DNA of 64,000 bases from an uncultured Holophagaceae bacterium. GTDB taxonomy: Bacteria > Acidobacteriota > Holophagae > Holophagales > Holophagaceae. Under the pieces are notes generated by a model. That model did no database searches. It saw only the letters and a program-made list of their open reading frames with translations, and was not told the DNA's origin. Where the stretch lies: the NCBI GenBank assembly GCA_903857495.1, contig CAIOFF010000035.1, positions 1 to 64,000 on the forward strand. Direction: 5' to 3'. This document shows positions 7,926 through 15,413 of this stretch, piece by piece (within the stretch, counting starts at the first letter, position 1; each line of letters begins with the position of its first letter). A program made the position numbers and the translations under genes.

Positions 7926-8885
7926 ATGGCTATCCGCATCCCTTGGTCGTACACCCCAAAGCATGAACCCGTCGCCGCGAAGGATGTGGATCCTGAAGCA
8001 CGGTGCGATCACTACTCCTGTCCCAAGTGCGACGTCAAGCTGGCCTTCAACAAGGCTTACGACAGGAACGCCGGCGAGGACATCATCCATGTGCCCGCGT
8101 ATTTCAAACTGTGGCCGAATGAAGTTCACACGGTGGCCTGTCCATTCAACCTGACCGAACAGTTCAAGGTGATCGCGAGCGAATCCGAAGAGGCGGGCGA
8201 GTTCCTCAAAAAGGAACCGAACGCGAGGAAGTATCGCTTTCGCCTCATGGCGCTGCCGAGTTCAGGCAAGGCGGAAGTCGGGCCAGACGGGGAGGCGCTT
8301 CCGGCCCGACTTCCGCATGCCAGGAATCCCGACTTTCAGCTTTCCGAAAACAAGCTGCCGGCGTATCTGAGCACCGCCAAGCGGATCTTTGCGCTCCGGA
8401 GTCTATGTGAAAGCAACACCGGCTTCGAGGAGGCCCTTGAGCTCGTCTACGAGGGCAGGACTATTGCGTGGTCGGAAGTCTGCTTTGAGAAGGATGGGTT
8501 CATGACTGCCCACGCGGCGGTCGATGGGGCTAATGGACGGACGCACCCGATGGCCCTGATAGGAAAGGTGAAGGACACGTTCAAGACCACAAGGAACAAC
8601 AAGACGTCCCATGTCCTAGCCATGGAGCCATTCCGTTCCCGGCGCAGCCCCGAGGGGATCGTGACGAGTGTGGAACCGAGGGTCAGCGCCCCGAAAGAGT
8701 TCTTTCTTGAAGGCATCTCCAAGGGGGACATCGTCGTCGCCTTCGGCCACTGGAACCCTTTCCAGGCTACTGACGGCGAAGACAAGGAACGCGGCACGAC
8801 GTTCAAGAATCATTTCCTGTACCTGAACCCTCGCCGTAAGGACCAAATCGCCAAGGCGCCCAGGGAACCCGAAGGGGCCGAATAG
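7926..8885 (+). CDS. Unknown protein with CoiA-like zinc motif
   Basis: A 319-residue protein. Near residues 27-73 it has C-x4-C-x2-C, later HVPAYFKLWPNEVHTVAC, an arrangement like the zinc-binding N terminus of CoiA-type competence proteins (CPxC followed by HF-H-x-x-x-H-x-x-C). No nuclease motif typical of full CoiA is evident. The middle and C-terminal parts (VLAMEPFRSRRSP, GDIVVAFGHWNPFQ) are not familiar. It stands alone between two LRR-like genes on the opposite strand. It could be a DNA-processing or defence protein, but nothing beyond a possible zinc site can be supported. Confidence 0.5.
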   Translation: MAIRIPWSYTPKHEPVAAKDVDPEARCDHYSCPKCDVKLAFNKAYDRNAGEDIIHVPAYFKLWPNEVHTVACPFNLTEQFKVIASESEEAGEFLKKEPNARKYRFRLMALPSSGKAEVGPDGEALPARLPHARNPDFQLSENKLPAYLSTAKRIFALRSLCESNTGFEEALELVYEGRTIAWSEVCFEKDGFMTAHAAVDGANGRTHPMALIGKVKDTFKTTRNNKTSHVLAMEPFRSRRSPEGIVTSVEPRVSAPKEFFLEGISKGDIVVAFGHWNPFQATDGEDKERGTTFKNHFLYLNPRRKDQIAKAPREPEGAE

Positions 8886-8905
8886 CCGCTTCGGAGAAGG
8901 CATGG

Positions 8906-9170
8906 TCAGCGACGGATGGCGCCGCCGATGGCCGCGCCCTTGGGGATCCTCCCGTCCCAAGACCGGCAGCCGTCCATGACAAGGTCTCCCACGACCTTGA
9001 GGCCGATGGGCAGGTGCCTCAGGGAAGCGCATCCACCAAGGGTCATGGTTCCCCCGACCGATAGGTTCGCTGGTAGCGACACCAGGGCGCGGCAGCCCGG
9101 CAGGATCAGACTCCCGCCCACGCTGGCGGTTCTGACGCGTTCCAGAGCTGTACATCCTGGTGCCCACAGA
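8906..9170 (-). pseudogene. 3' fragment of an LRR-like gene
   Basis: On the minus strand the frame encodes only the last three or four leucine-rich-like units (SVGGSLILPGCRALVSLPA, then GGTMTLGGCASLRHLPIGL, then GDLVMDGCRSWDGRIPKG). They closely match the repeats of the gene at 7213-7764. Upstream of about 9170 the repeat pattern stops abruptly, and the complementary strand starts to encode TniB from its Walker A motif. The gene has therefore lost its 5' part at this junction. The frame stays open into tniB, but that extension is antisense shadow. Confidence 0.7.
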
Positions 9171-10066
9171 TCATCGGGCCGACCGGGGTGGGGAAGACGA
9201 CCCTGATCAAGTCCCTGGAGGACCGGGTCATCGAGCGGTGGAAGGACGAGATCAGGCGCGATCCCGGATTCGTCCCCGTGGTTTCCGTGGTGGCACCTGA
9301 ATCCGGGGAACGTGGGTTCTCTTGGAAGATGCTCTATTCCCGCCTCGGCGATGCCCTTCATGAGCCCCTGATGGACCGGAAGCTGGAGTCCCGCCAGGAA
9401 GACGGCAGGACGACGGCCCGCCTTTCCCCTGGGGGCAGCACCACCACCGGGATGCGCATGGCGTTCGACAAGCTCCTGCTCCAGAGGCGCACGAAGATCG
9501 TCATCATCGATGAGGCGCTTCCCCTGCTGAAGCAGAACGGCGGGAACACCCTGTTGAACCACATGGACGCCATCAAGACCTTCGGTTCCGGGCGCGCGAT
9601 CCTGGTCCTGGTCGGATCCTACGACCTCCAGCGGTTGGCGAGCCTGAACGACCAGGTGGCCCGGCGCGTTGGCGTCGTCCACTTCTCGCGCTACCTGACC
9701 GGGGTGCTGGACGACGAGGATGACTTCAAGCAGGCGATTCGCAAATTGCAGGGACATCTGCCCATCCACGGCCTCCCGGACCTGACCGAATATGCCGAGG
9801 ATCTTCACCTGGCGTGCCTCGGCTGTATCGGCCTGTTGAAGACCGTTCTCGCCACGGCGTTGGAATATTCGTTTAAGAACAACGGGCGTTGGTCCCAAGA
9901 CTTCCTGGAGCGGTCCACCCTCAGCCAGACGGCCTTCGAAACCATCCTGCGTGCCACTGTTGAAGGGGAAGCCAGCGTCAAGAAGGCCATGATCGGTTCC
10001 GGGAGCTTCAAGTCCTTCCGCGCCAAATCCAAGGAAGTCCTTGCCGCGATCAAGGCAAGCGCATGA
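9170..10066 (+). pseudogene. tniB: 5'-truncated TniB/TnsC-like transposition ATPase
   Basis: The product is the AAA+ regulator that links target selection (TniQ) to the transposase (TniA/TnsB) in Tn7/Tn5053-like elements. The Walker A motif GPTGVGKTTLIKS is present, then the Walker B in TKIVIIDEALPLL and the sensor-like region AILVLVGSYDLQRL. The reading frame enters directly at IIGPTGVGK with no usable start: the only GTG (9188) is inside Walker A. The N-terminal ~60-70 residues that bind the transposase are thus missing. The break coincides with the end of the LRR-like fragment. The 3' end overlaps tniQ by 4 bp, as in intact elements. No tniA/tnsB is in the window. Confidence 0.8.
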
Positions 10067-11415
10067 CCGAGATCGATCGTGAATGGGAGGTTGTCGGACC
10101 GGATACGTGGGCGAAGATGCCGCCCCGGTCCCGGTTGGTGTGTCTTGAGCCGCTTGGGATGGGGACGCACTTCCGGGAAAGCCTGGGCAGCAACTACATG
10201 CGGCTGGCCGATGCCCATAGCCTCCACCCTACGGACCTGGCCTGGGAAGCCGTATTCCCCGAATACGCCGAAACCCGCCGAACCCATGACGAGTTCTGGA
10301 GACGCCCCTACTTCAACGGGATCGGCGACCCCACCCAGGAATGGGTGCAGCGGCTGGAAGGGCTGACCATGACCAGTGGATTGGGGCCGCTGACCATGGG
10401 CTTCCTTCGGGGGCGGGCTTCCTTGCGGGGGCTTGTCTGTCAGAAGGACCGCTGGTGCCCAGCCTGTTTCAAGGAGGATGCCGAAGTGGGTGTCCCCTAT
10501 GGCCGACTGCTTTGGAACTTTCAGGCGGTGACCTGCTGTCCGAAACATCGGACCAGACTGGTCGAGCGATGCGGTTGCGGCGCCGATGACACGCGGGCAT
10601 CAGGGTTGGCCAAGTGTCTTCCGAACATCTGCGTGAGGTGTTCCTGTGACCTCGGGGATTCCCAGGACCTGGATCCAGAAGTCCCGACCCCCCGGGAAGT
10701 GCGTCACGCAGAACTGGTGGCCGACCTGCTGATGAGTGAGGTCGCCTTGGGTGGACAGGCCCCAGGACGGGATCTGACCCATTTCCTAAATGATTCCGTG
10801 ACGAAGAATGCGGAAGGCAAGGCATTGAGGCTTGCCCGCCTGCTAGGCGTTGGCAAATCGACCTTCCATGGCTGGATCCACGGATGCCACTTCCCTGAAT
10901 TCTCCCAAATCATCTCGATCGCGGAGGCCCACGGCTGTTCGATTTCCGATGTCCTGTGCGGTCGTTCAGAGGTCACGACCAGGAACCCGATGATTCCCAG
11001 TGGCGAGCAGACCCATTCAGAGGGAGAGGCCGCCCGCAGCACCCCCCGTAAGCATGATTGGGACGCCATCGAGAAGAATCTGAATGACTTCCTGTGCGCG
11101 CAGGAACCACTCACCCTGGTTGAGATCAGCCAGCGGCTGGGAATCGCCAAGGAGACGCTTCGTCAGAACAAGCCGGCCATCTGCGCGGCCATCTCCGCCC
11201 GCTGGAAGGATTGGAACATGGACACCGCCAAGCGCCGCGCTCTGGACCTGGAGGAACAGGTTCGCAAAATCGCACGGGGACTGGCGCAACAAGGGATCAC
11301 GCCGACTTGGCGGAAGATCGTCCAGGAAGGCTTCTCATCCACCCTGTCCTGGCGTGGGACCCGGCGTCTCTACGCCATCTGCAAGGAAGCCCGACTGCAG
11401 GACCAGGCAGGTTAG
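10063..11415 (+). CDS. tniQ: TniQ/TnsD-like target-selection protein
   Basis: A 450-residue TniQ-family protein, which recognises the attachment site for a Tn7/Tn5053-like transposon. The zinc-binding core has CPACFKEDA (Cys132, Cys135) and VTCCPKHRTRLVERCGCGA (Cys158/159, His162), with more Cys pairs at 190-195. A helix-turn-helix-like segment follows (LRLARLLGVGKSTFHGWIHG, about 262-281), and a second DNA-binding-looking region lies at the C terminus. It is longer than the short TniQ of Cascade-guided elements and closer to TnsD-type proteins that read a fixed DNA site. It starts in an ATGA overlap with tniB. The nearby tRNA-Pro is the likely target. Confidence 0.85.
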   Translation: MTEIDREWEVVGPDTWAKMPPRSRLVCLEPLGMGTHFRESLGSNYMRLADAHSLHPTDLAWEAVFPEYAETRRTHDEFWRRPYFNGIGDPTQEWVQRLEGLTMTSGLGPLTMGFLRGRASLRGLVCQKDRWCPACFKEDAEVGVPYGRLLWNFQAVTCCPKHRTRLVERCGCGADDTRASGLAKCLPNICVRCSCDLGDSQDLDPEVPTPREVRHAELVADLLMSEVALGGQAPGRDLTHFLNDSVTKNAEGKALRLARLLGVGKSTFHGWIHGCHFPEFSQIISIAEAHGCSISDVLCGRSEVTTRNPMIPSGEQTHSEGEAARSTPRKHDWDAIEKNLNDFLCAQEPLTLVEISQRLGIAKETLRQNKPAICAAISARWKDWNMDTAKRRALDLEEQVRKIARGLAQQGITPTWRKIVQEGFSSTLSWRGTRRLYAICKEARLQDQAG

Positions 11416-11605
11416 GTTGCCAGGAAGGCTGATGATGTGTTGAATTCCGTCCTGCCTCCAAGGATTCCGAAATCCAAAAATATGATGACAAGACCGAAGA
11501 TATAAGGATTTTGGTCCCTTTTATGCCAAGACATTGACCAATGAATGTCCGGCTTGACAAGACGATATCTTGATGAGAAACTCTCCTCGTAGACCGGAGG
11601 ACCCT

Positions 11606-12250
11606 ATGGTCACGCCAACAGAAAATGAAGCCCTTCGCATCTTCCTCGTGGAAGATGCCAAACGGCTTGAGGTTGCGGAATACAACGACCGGTACAATGC
11701 CCTGGCCAAGTGGATCGAGGATACACGCACCCTGTTCCCGGGCTACTTCGATGGGACACCCGTGGAATCGTGGCAGCCAAGTTTCAGGCTCCGGGTGCTC
11801 CACTTCTCGCCGGATCTGGTGATTCCCACCGCGGTCGCCCCTGCCACCCGCGTTATGGCCCCCACTCCTGCCACCGCTGTTGCACAGCCGCTTTCGCAGG
11901 ATGATCCCGGTCCACATGCCGGGGATGAATATGAACGCGTGATCTCATCGATCCGAGTCCGCCCTCGTGCGGCGGCAAGGCGCAGCAACGAGGAGGTTGC
12001 AGAGAAGGCCCAATCCGTATTGGAAAGGGTAGGCGGCCCCTTGCACATCAACCAGCTCGTGAAGGAAATGAAAGCTGATGGCTGGCCTGGGTTCACCCAG
12101 GCCGGAAATGAGTGGGCTGAGTCCCGCCAGCTTTACCGCATCCTCCAAGGTCGGACGCTGATCTTCAGGCTCGTGGGACGGAATGTATGGGCACTCGTGA
12201 AGGATGATCCTTCACCAGGGCAACCACCACTGGAGGGCGACATGACCTAG
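11606..12250 (+). CDS. Unknown protein with C-terminal winged-helix-like domain
   Basis: A 214-residue protein; the ATG at 11606 follows GGAGG at 5 bp. The N-terminal part (about 1-70) is helical, the middle is Pro/Ala-rich and disordered-looking, and the C-terminal part has EKAQSVLERVGGPLHINQLVKEMKADGWPGF, then LYRILQGRTLIFRLVGRNVWAL. That layout fits a HARE/winged-helix domain of the kind found in DNA-associated conflict proteins. It lies 190 bp downstream of tniQ. It may be transposon cargo or an accessory DNA-binding protein of the element. The family is not identified. Confidence 0.5.
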   Translation: MVTPTENEALRIFLVEDAKRLEVAEYNDRYNALAKWIEDTRTLFPGYFDGTPVESWQPSFRLRVLHFSPDLVIPTAVAPATRVMAPTPATAVAQPLSQDDPGPHAGDEYERVISSIRVRPRAAARRSNEEVAEKAQSVLERVGGPLHINQLVKEMKADGWPGFTQAGNEWAESRQLYRILQGRTLIFRLVGRNVWALVKDDPSPGQPPLEGDMT

Positions 12251-12428
12251 GCGCTGGCAGCGAACACCCTCGCCCGCCAGTACGCGGGAAGGGCGGACCC
12301 GTTGTTCGACCAACGAATCCGCCCGAGGAACCTAAACCACTGGGGAGTGATTTTCGGCAACCGACCTACAACGGTTAGTCTAGGTCACCAACCCCCAGAT
12401 CTCAATAACATCGATCACAGGGGCGAAC

Positions 12429-12566
12429 ATGAGTCGACCTAAGAGACCGATGAAGGATGGAACGTGGGTGCTGATCCACGCCAAAGCCCTCCCGGAGCCG
12501 TATTCCGGGAAGTGGCGTCGCAGGCGTGACGGTCGGCCCTACGCCATCTGGATTCGGGTGGCCTAA
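12429..12566 (+). CDS. Small basic protein (45 aa)
   Basis: A short frame from ATG at 12429 with CAGGGGCG upstream encodes a 45-residue, strongly basic protein (MSRPKRPMKDGTWVLI, later GKWRRRRDGRPYAIWIRVA). A perfect 13-bp hairpin starts 6 bp after its stop codon, which supports a real transcription unit. I recognise no family. It could be a small DNA- or RNA-binding protein carried by the element. Confidence 0.4.
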   Translation: MSRPKRPMKDGTWVLIHAKALPEPYSGKWRRRRDGRPYAIWIRVA

Positions 12567-12572
12567 AGAAAG

Positions 12573-12604
12573 ACCCCTTGGGGCGTCAACTTCACGCCCC
12601 AAGG
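12573..12604. terminator. Perfect 13-bp hairpin
   Basis: CCCCTTGGGGCGT at 12573-12585 pairs with ACGCCCCAAGGGG at 12592-12604 around a 6-base loop. It directly follows the small gene ending at 12566. There is no strong T-run, so it may be a weak or bidirectional terminator. Confidence 0.6.
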
Positions 12605-12708
12605 GGATCTTCTCGCCAAACCTCTTGTCGAACATGTCGCCATCTGACCCAAGTGTGCGTATCGCACCAGATAGGGTCTCCCGATGATCGGATCCGGAAG
12701 GAAACCAG

Positions 12709-13920
12709 ATGACCGACTTTGTTTACATCCCCATCCTCAAGCTGAAACTTGGCGAGAGGGGGGCACTGTTCCAACTGCCCCCGGCCGATAAGGCCAAGCT
12801 CAGGCCCCTCCTTGAGGTCCTGCCTGAATCTCTGAAGAAGAAGCCAGGCAAGGTTAAGCCCGGGGGTCCCCCGCCGCCCACGCACGCTGAGCTTGTCGCC
12901 CAGCAAGTCGCGGACGCCTGGGGGACCGAGACCCCCATCTTCATTGACTGCGCCTACCAAATTGCGGGCCTTGAAGGAAGCACTACCGCCCCAACCGCCA
13001 TCACCGACATCTTCGATGCCATGCGGTCGGCGAAGATTCAGGCCATTCCAGTCTTCACGGGCCATGAGGCCCCGTCCCTGACGACGGCCTTGAGGGCGAT
13101 CATCGCAACCGATGGTCGTGGTGCCTGCCTTCGGGCTCACCATCAGCTTCCCAAGGGTGGAACCCTCCATGCACCCCTGGCCACCGGCTTCTACACGCGA
13201 TCCATTGCTGCTTTGGGACTCAAGGCCGCCCAAACGCATCTGCTGGTGGACATGGGGATCTTCCTCCCAGGGATGGCAGGCCCACATGCCGCTTCTGTAC
13301 GCGGCATCATCAACGCGCTGCCGTCCGTGTCGAGTTGGCGAACCCTTGCCGTTGCCGGGACCGCCTTCCCCAAGTCCTTTGCGGGACTTGCGAACTATTC
13401 CATCAACACCTACGAACGGACCGAGTGGCTGGTGTGGGACACCCTTCGCCGCAACACGAAACCTAGCGAGCGAATGCCCCTGTTCTCGGACTATGCGATC
13501 AACCATCCGGGTTACCTGGAATTTGATCCGGTGAAGATGCAGCTCAACGGCCACATCCGCTACACCACGCCGACGCAGTTCCTGTACGCAAAAGGTCAAA
13601 ACCTCACCACCCGGCGGCGGAAGACCGTAATCATCAGCACCCCCGGGGCCGTTCAGTTCCGTGGAATCGCGGCATCCCTGGTTGCCCATCCGGACTTTTC
13701 TGGTCCGTCGTTCTCTGCGGGGGACCAGTACATCGATGACGTCGCGAACAGCAGGACCGCTACGCCCGGAAGTCCCACTACTTGGCGCCGGGCAGGCACC
13801 AACCACCACCTCACGCTGGCAGTCCGGCAGGTGATTGCGGCATCGGGTTCTGGAGGGGGCGCCAGTCTGTTCGCCCCCTCAGGGCCGACCGGACCAGTCT
13901 CCCCAGCTCTGGCATCGTGA
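12709..13920 (+). CDS. Beta-family / sce7725-like protein
   Basis: A 403-residue protein whose opening (FVYIPILKLKLGERGALFQL, followed by LRPLLEVLP) matches the T4 beta-protein family (Pfam 'Beta protein') and the related sce7725 group, which start with a YxPxLxxKxGE-type motif and a following PLLEV strand. The rest is consistent with a TIM-barrel-like fold (VFTGHEAPSLTTALRAII, LLVDMGIFL, FPKSFAGLAN). A GGAAGG ribosome binding site lies upstream of the ATG. Family members are found in phage genomes and mobile islands next to sce7726-type nuclease genes, as here, but on opposite strands with a 110-bp tail-to-tail overlap. The biochemical activity is unknown. Confidence 0.75.
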   Translation: MTDFVYIPILKLKLGERGALFQLPPADKAKLRPLLEVLPESLKKKPGKVKPGGPPPPTHAELVAQQVADAWGTETPIFIDCAYQIAGLEGSTTAPTAITDIFDAMRSAKIQAIPVFTGHEAPSLTTALRAIIATDGRGACLRAHHQLPKGGTLHAPLATGFYTRSIAALGLKAAQTHLLVDMGIFLPGMAGPHAASVRGIINALPSVSSWRTLAVAGTAFPKSFAGLANYSINTYERTEWLVWDTLRRNTKPSERMPLFSDYAINHPGYLEFDPVKMQLNGHIRYTTPTQFLYAKGQNLTTRRRKTVIISTPGAVQFRGIAASLVAHPDFSGPSFSAGDQYIDDVANSRTATPGSPTTWRRAGTNHHLTLAVRQVIAASGSGGGASLFAPSGPTGPVSPALAS

Positions 13921-14422
13921 CTGACTGCACCAGCAAGTCGTAGAGTTTGTATTTTGGAAGCGAGAGGGCGCTCTTCGGGGCGCCCTTTCCCTTCATGGCC
14001 GCAACTACCTCGTCGCGCCAAAGCAGTTCCACCAAGGCATTAGGGTTCACCGCGGGATTCGCCCGCCCTCGGCGGTAGTGGTCGAACCTGACTCCACCAC
14101 GGGGCCCCGCCGTCACCACCTTGATGGCCCACCAGTCAGGGATCAGGGCCTTTGCGGCTTCGGCATGCCGCTCATGGGTCACCAATGTGACGCGATCCAT
14201 GGTCGCGTTGTAGGCATCAATCTGGCGGGCCAGGCGGTGAAGCGAATCCATCTCGCTCTTGATTTCATATCCGTGCAACTGCCCTTCGGCTACAACCGCC
14301 ACATCGACCCTCGCGAACCCGCCACATATCCCCAGCTCATCGATCACGAGCGTGGATGGGTTCCTCCAATGCCCACGAAGGATCGACTTGTGCATGGCGG
14401 TTCTGATCATCGGGTCATTCAT
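13811..14422 (-). CDS. sce7726-like protein, PD-(D/E)XK nuclease-like
   Basis: A 203-residue protein with the sce7726 family core: an N-terminal helix, then IDELGICGGFARVDVAVVAEGQLHGYEIKSEMD, in which D (in RVDVAVV) and E-x-K (YEIKSE) form a PD-(D/E)XK-type site similar to Holliday-junction resolvase or restriction folds. YNATMDRVTLVTHERHAEAA follows. It pairs with the sce7725/beta-like gene. Their 3' ends overlap by 110 bp in convergent orientation, which is unusual because such pairs are normally collinear. The ATG at 14422 lacks a clear ribosome binding site. The transposon end begins about 200 bp upstream. The role is unknown, with defence suspected. Confidence 0.7.
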   Translation of the reverse strand: MNDPMIRTAMHKSILRGHWRNPSTLVIDELGICGGFARVDVAVVAEGQLHGYEIKSEMDSLHRLARQIDAYNATMDRVTLVTHERHAEAAKALIPDWWAIKVVTAGPRGGVRFDHYRRGRANPAVNPNALVELLWRDEVVAAMKGKGAPKSALSLPKYKLYDLLVQSVTMPELGRLVRSALRGRTDWRPLQNPMPQSPAGLPA

Positions 14423-14623
14423 TGCGAAAGTATGCCCACACTAGGTGATTCGGTGGAGCCGCCCCTGGTGAACGTGCGTGAACCTTGAGGATGGGCCTCG
14501 GTCGAGGGCCTCGCCCTCTGGCTAGGCATACCCTTCACCCGCGGCCAGTAACCGTTCCGCCACTCGGAGAATCAGCCTGGAGTCGTGCGTAAGTCCAACA
14601 AATGCGGGTTGAGATCGCTGGTG

Positions 14624-14693
14624 GAACAATAGTTTGTCGTTTGGGGATTTGGAACCATAGTTTGTCGTTTGCGACAAACTATGGTTCACGACA
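14624..14693. repeat. Tn7/Tn5053-like transposon end with repeated binding sites
   Basis: Three copies of a roughly 15-bp unit, ATAGTTTGTCGTTTG, occur here: direct at 14629 and 14657, and inverted at 14672-14682, the last two forming a palindrome around TTTG. Read from the outer edge inward on the minus strand, the sequence starts TGTCGTGAACCATAG. The TGTCG/TGTCA terminus followed by clustered transposase sites is the normal form of Tn5053- and Tn7-like ends. The next five bases, CAGGC (14694-14698), would be the target duplication, but the other end is not available to confirm this. Confidence 0.65.
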
Positions 14694-14724
14694 CAGGCTT
14701 CATAGCAAGTCGCCTTATTTTACT

Positions 14725-14801
<77 letters not shown>

Positions 14802-14812
14802 ACTGAAGCTCT

Positions 14813-14818
14813 AGTATA
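14813..14818 (-). promoter_or_regulatory. Candidate -10 box for tRNA-Pro
   Basis: TATACT on the minus strand, about 12 bp before the tRNA 5' end. No strong -35 is visible. It lies inside the segment bounded by the 23-bp repeats, so the segment supplies the tRNA promoter. Confidence 0.4.
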
Positions 14819-15011
14819 GCAACCCATTAGAGTTGCGGGGTGGGGGCTGGTTCAGAGATGGCCCCATGTGGGGGCGAGAAGTAACTCTATTGCAACCCGC
14901 CCACTGGGCACCCCGCTTCAACCCCCTATAGGTCCCTGGCACCCGGTGGGTCTCTTTGTGTCGATGGGTAAAAGCTTCTCGGTGCCTGAAGCCCCTGCCA
15001 AAGGCCTAAGG

Positions 15012-15326
15012 CTAGGACTCCTTCAGGAATTCCCGGAAGCGCTCCATGGCCTCCATCATGCGGGGAAAGCCCGCTGTTGGAGCGATGAGCAGGAGGGTGT
15101 GCTCGATCTCGTCCGGCGTGCAGCCCGCCTCCCGGGCCTTGATCATGTGGGTGAGCTGGGCCTTGGCGATGCCCACCGTGGCAGACACGGCCACTTTCAC
15201 AAGCCAGCGGGTCTTCTCGTCCAGGGGCCCACCCTGGTCGTGGACCGCCTTTCCAAACCGGGCGTAGGCCTCGTAGATCTCCGGGTGCTTTGCGATAAGG
15301 GCGTCAAGGTTCTGCCTTGGCTTCAT
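15012..15326 (-). CDS. Carboxymuconolactone decarboxylase / AhpD-like protein
   Basis: A 104-residue protein of the CMD/AhpD helical family: LDEKTRWLVKVAVSATVGIAKAQLTHMIKAREAGCTPDEIEHTLLLIAPTAGFPRM is the standard core. The CxxC redox pair of AhpD is absent, so peroxidase-reductase activity is unlikely and it may be a CMD-type decarboxylase or an uncharacterised member. The ATG at 15326 is chosen for AGGAGG 6 bp upstream. It lies 87 bp downstream of the triple RidA gene on the same strand, with a hairpin between them. Both are inside the segment flanked by the 23-bp tRNA repeats. Confidence 0.8.
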   Translation of the reverse strand: MKPRQNLDALIAKHPEIYEAYARFGKAVHDQGGPLDEKTRWLVKVAVSATVGIAKAQLTHMIKAREAGCTPDEIEHTLLLIAPTAGFPRMMEAMERFREFLKES

Positions 15327-15356
15327 GGGAGCCTCCTGGGACACAAGCACCATAAA

Positions 15357-15396
15357 CCCCCTGCGGTGGAATGGGGCGAAGTCCACCCGCAGGGGG
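15357..15396 (-). terminator. Strong hairpin between RidA-like and CMD-like genes
   Basis: CCCCCTGCGGTGGA (15357-15370) pairs with TCCACCCGCAGGGGG (15382-15396), allowing one bulge. It lies just after the RidA gene and ahead of the CMD gene, with no clear T-run. It may stop or attenuate transcription into the CMD-like gene. Confidence 0.5.
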
Positions 15397-15413
15397 TCCA
15401 GCAGTCCGCTCTT

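Larger units (their letters stand above)
9170..14693. mobile_element. Decayed Tn7/Tn5053-like transposon next to tRNA-Pro
   Basis: The segment comprises truncated tniB, tniQ, three cargo genes to the right plus one short one, and a repeat-bearing end at 14624-14693 that terminates in TGTCG. The end is 31 bp from the 3' terminus of tRNA-Pro, similar to the fixed spacing of Tn7-like elements from their att genes. The transposase gene and left end are not present: a deletion at ~9165-9175 removed them. Genes further left (1-9160) may be cargo of a second element stacked in the same site. No Cas genes are seen, so this is not an RNA-guided element. Confidence 0.6.

Noticed and set aside
9170-11415. 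CRISPR-associated transposon (CAST)
   Set aside because: tniB and tniQ are present but no Cas gene, no CRISPR repeats and no tnsA/B lie in the window. The long TniQ is of the site-reading type.
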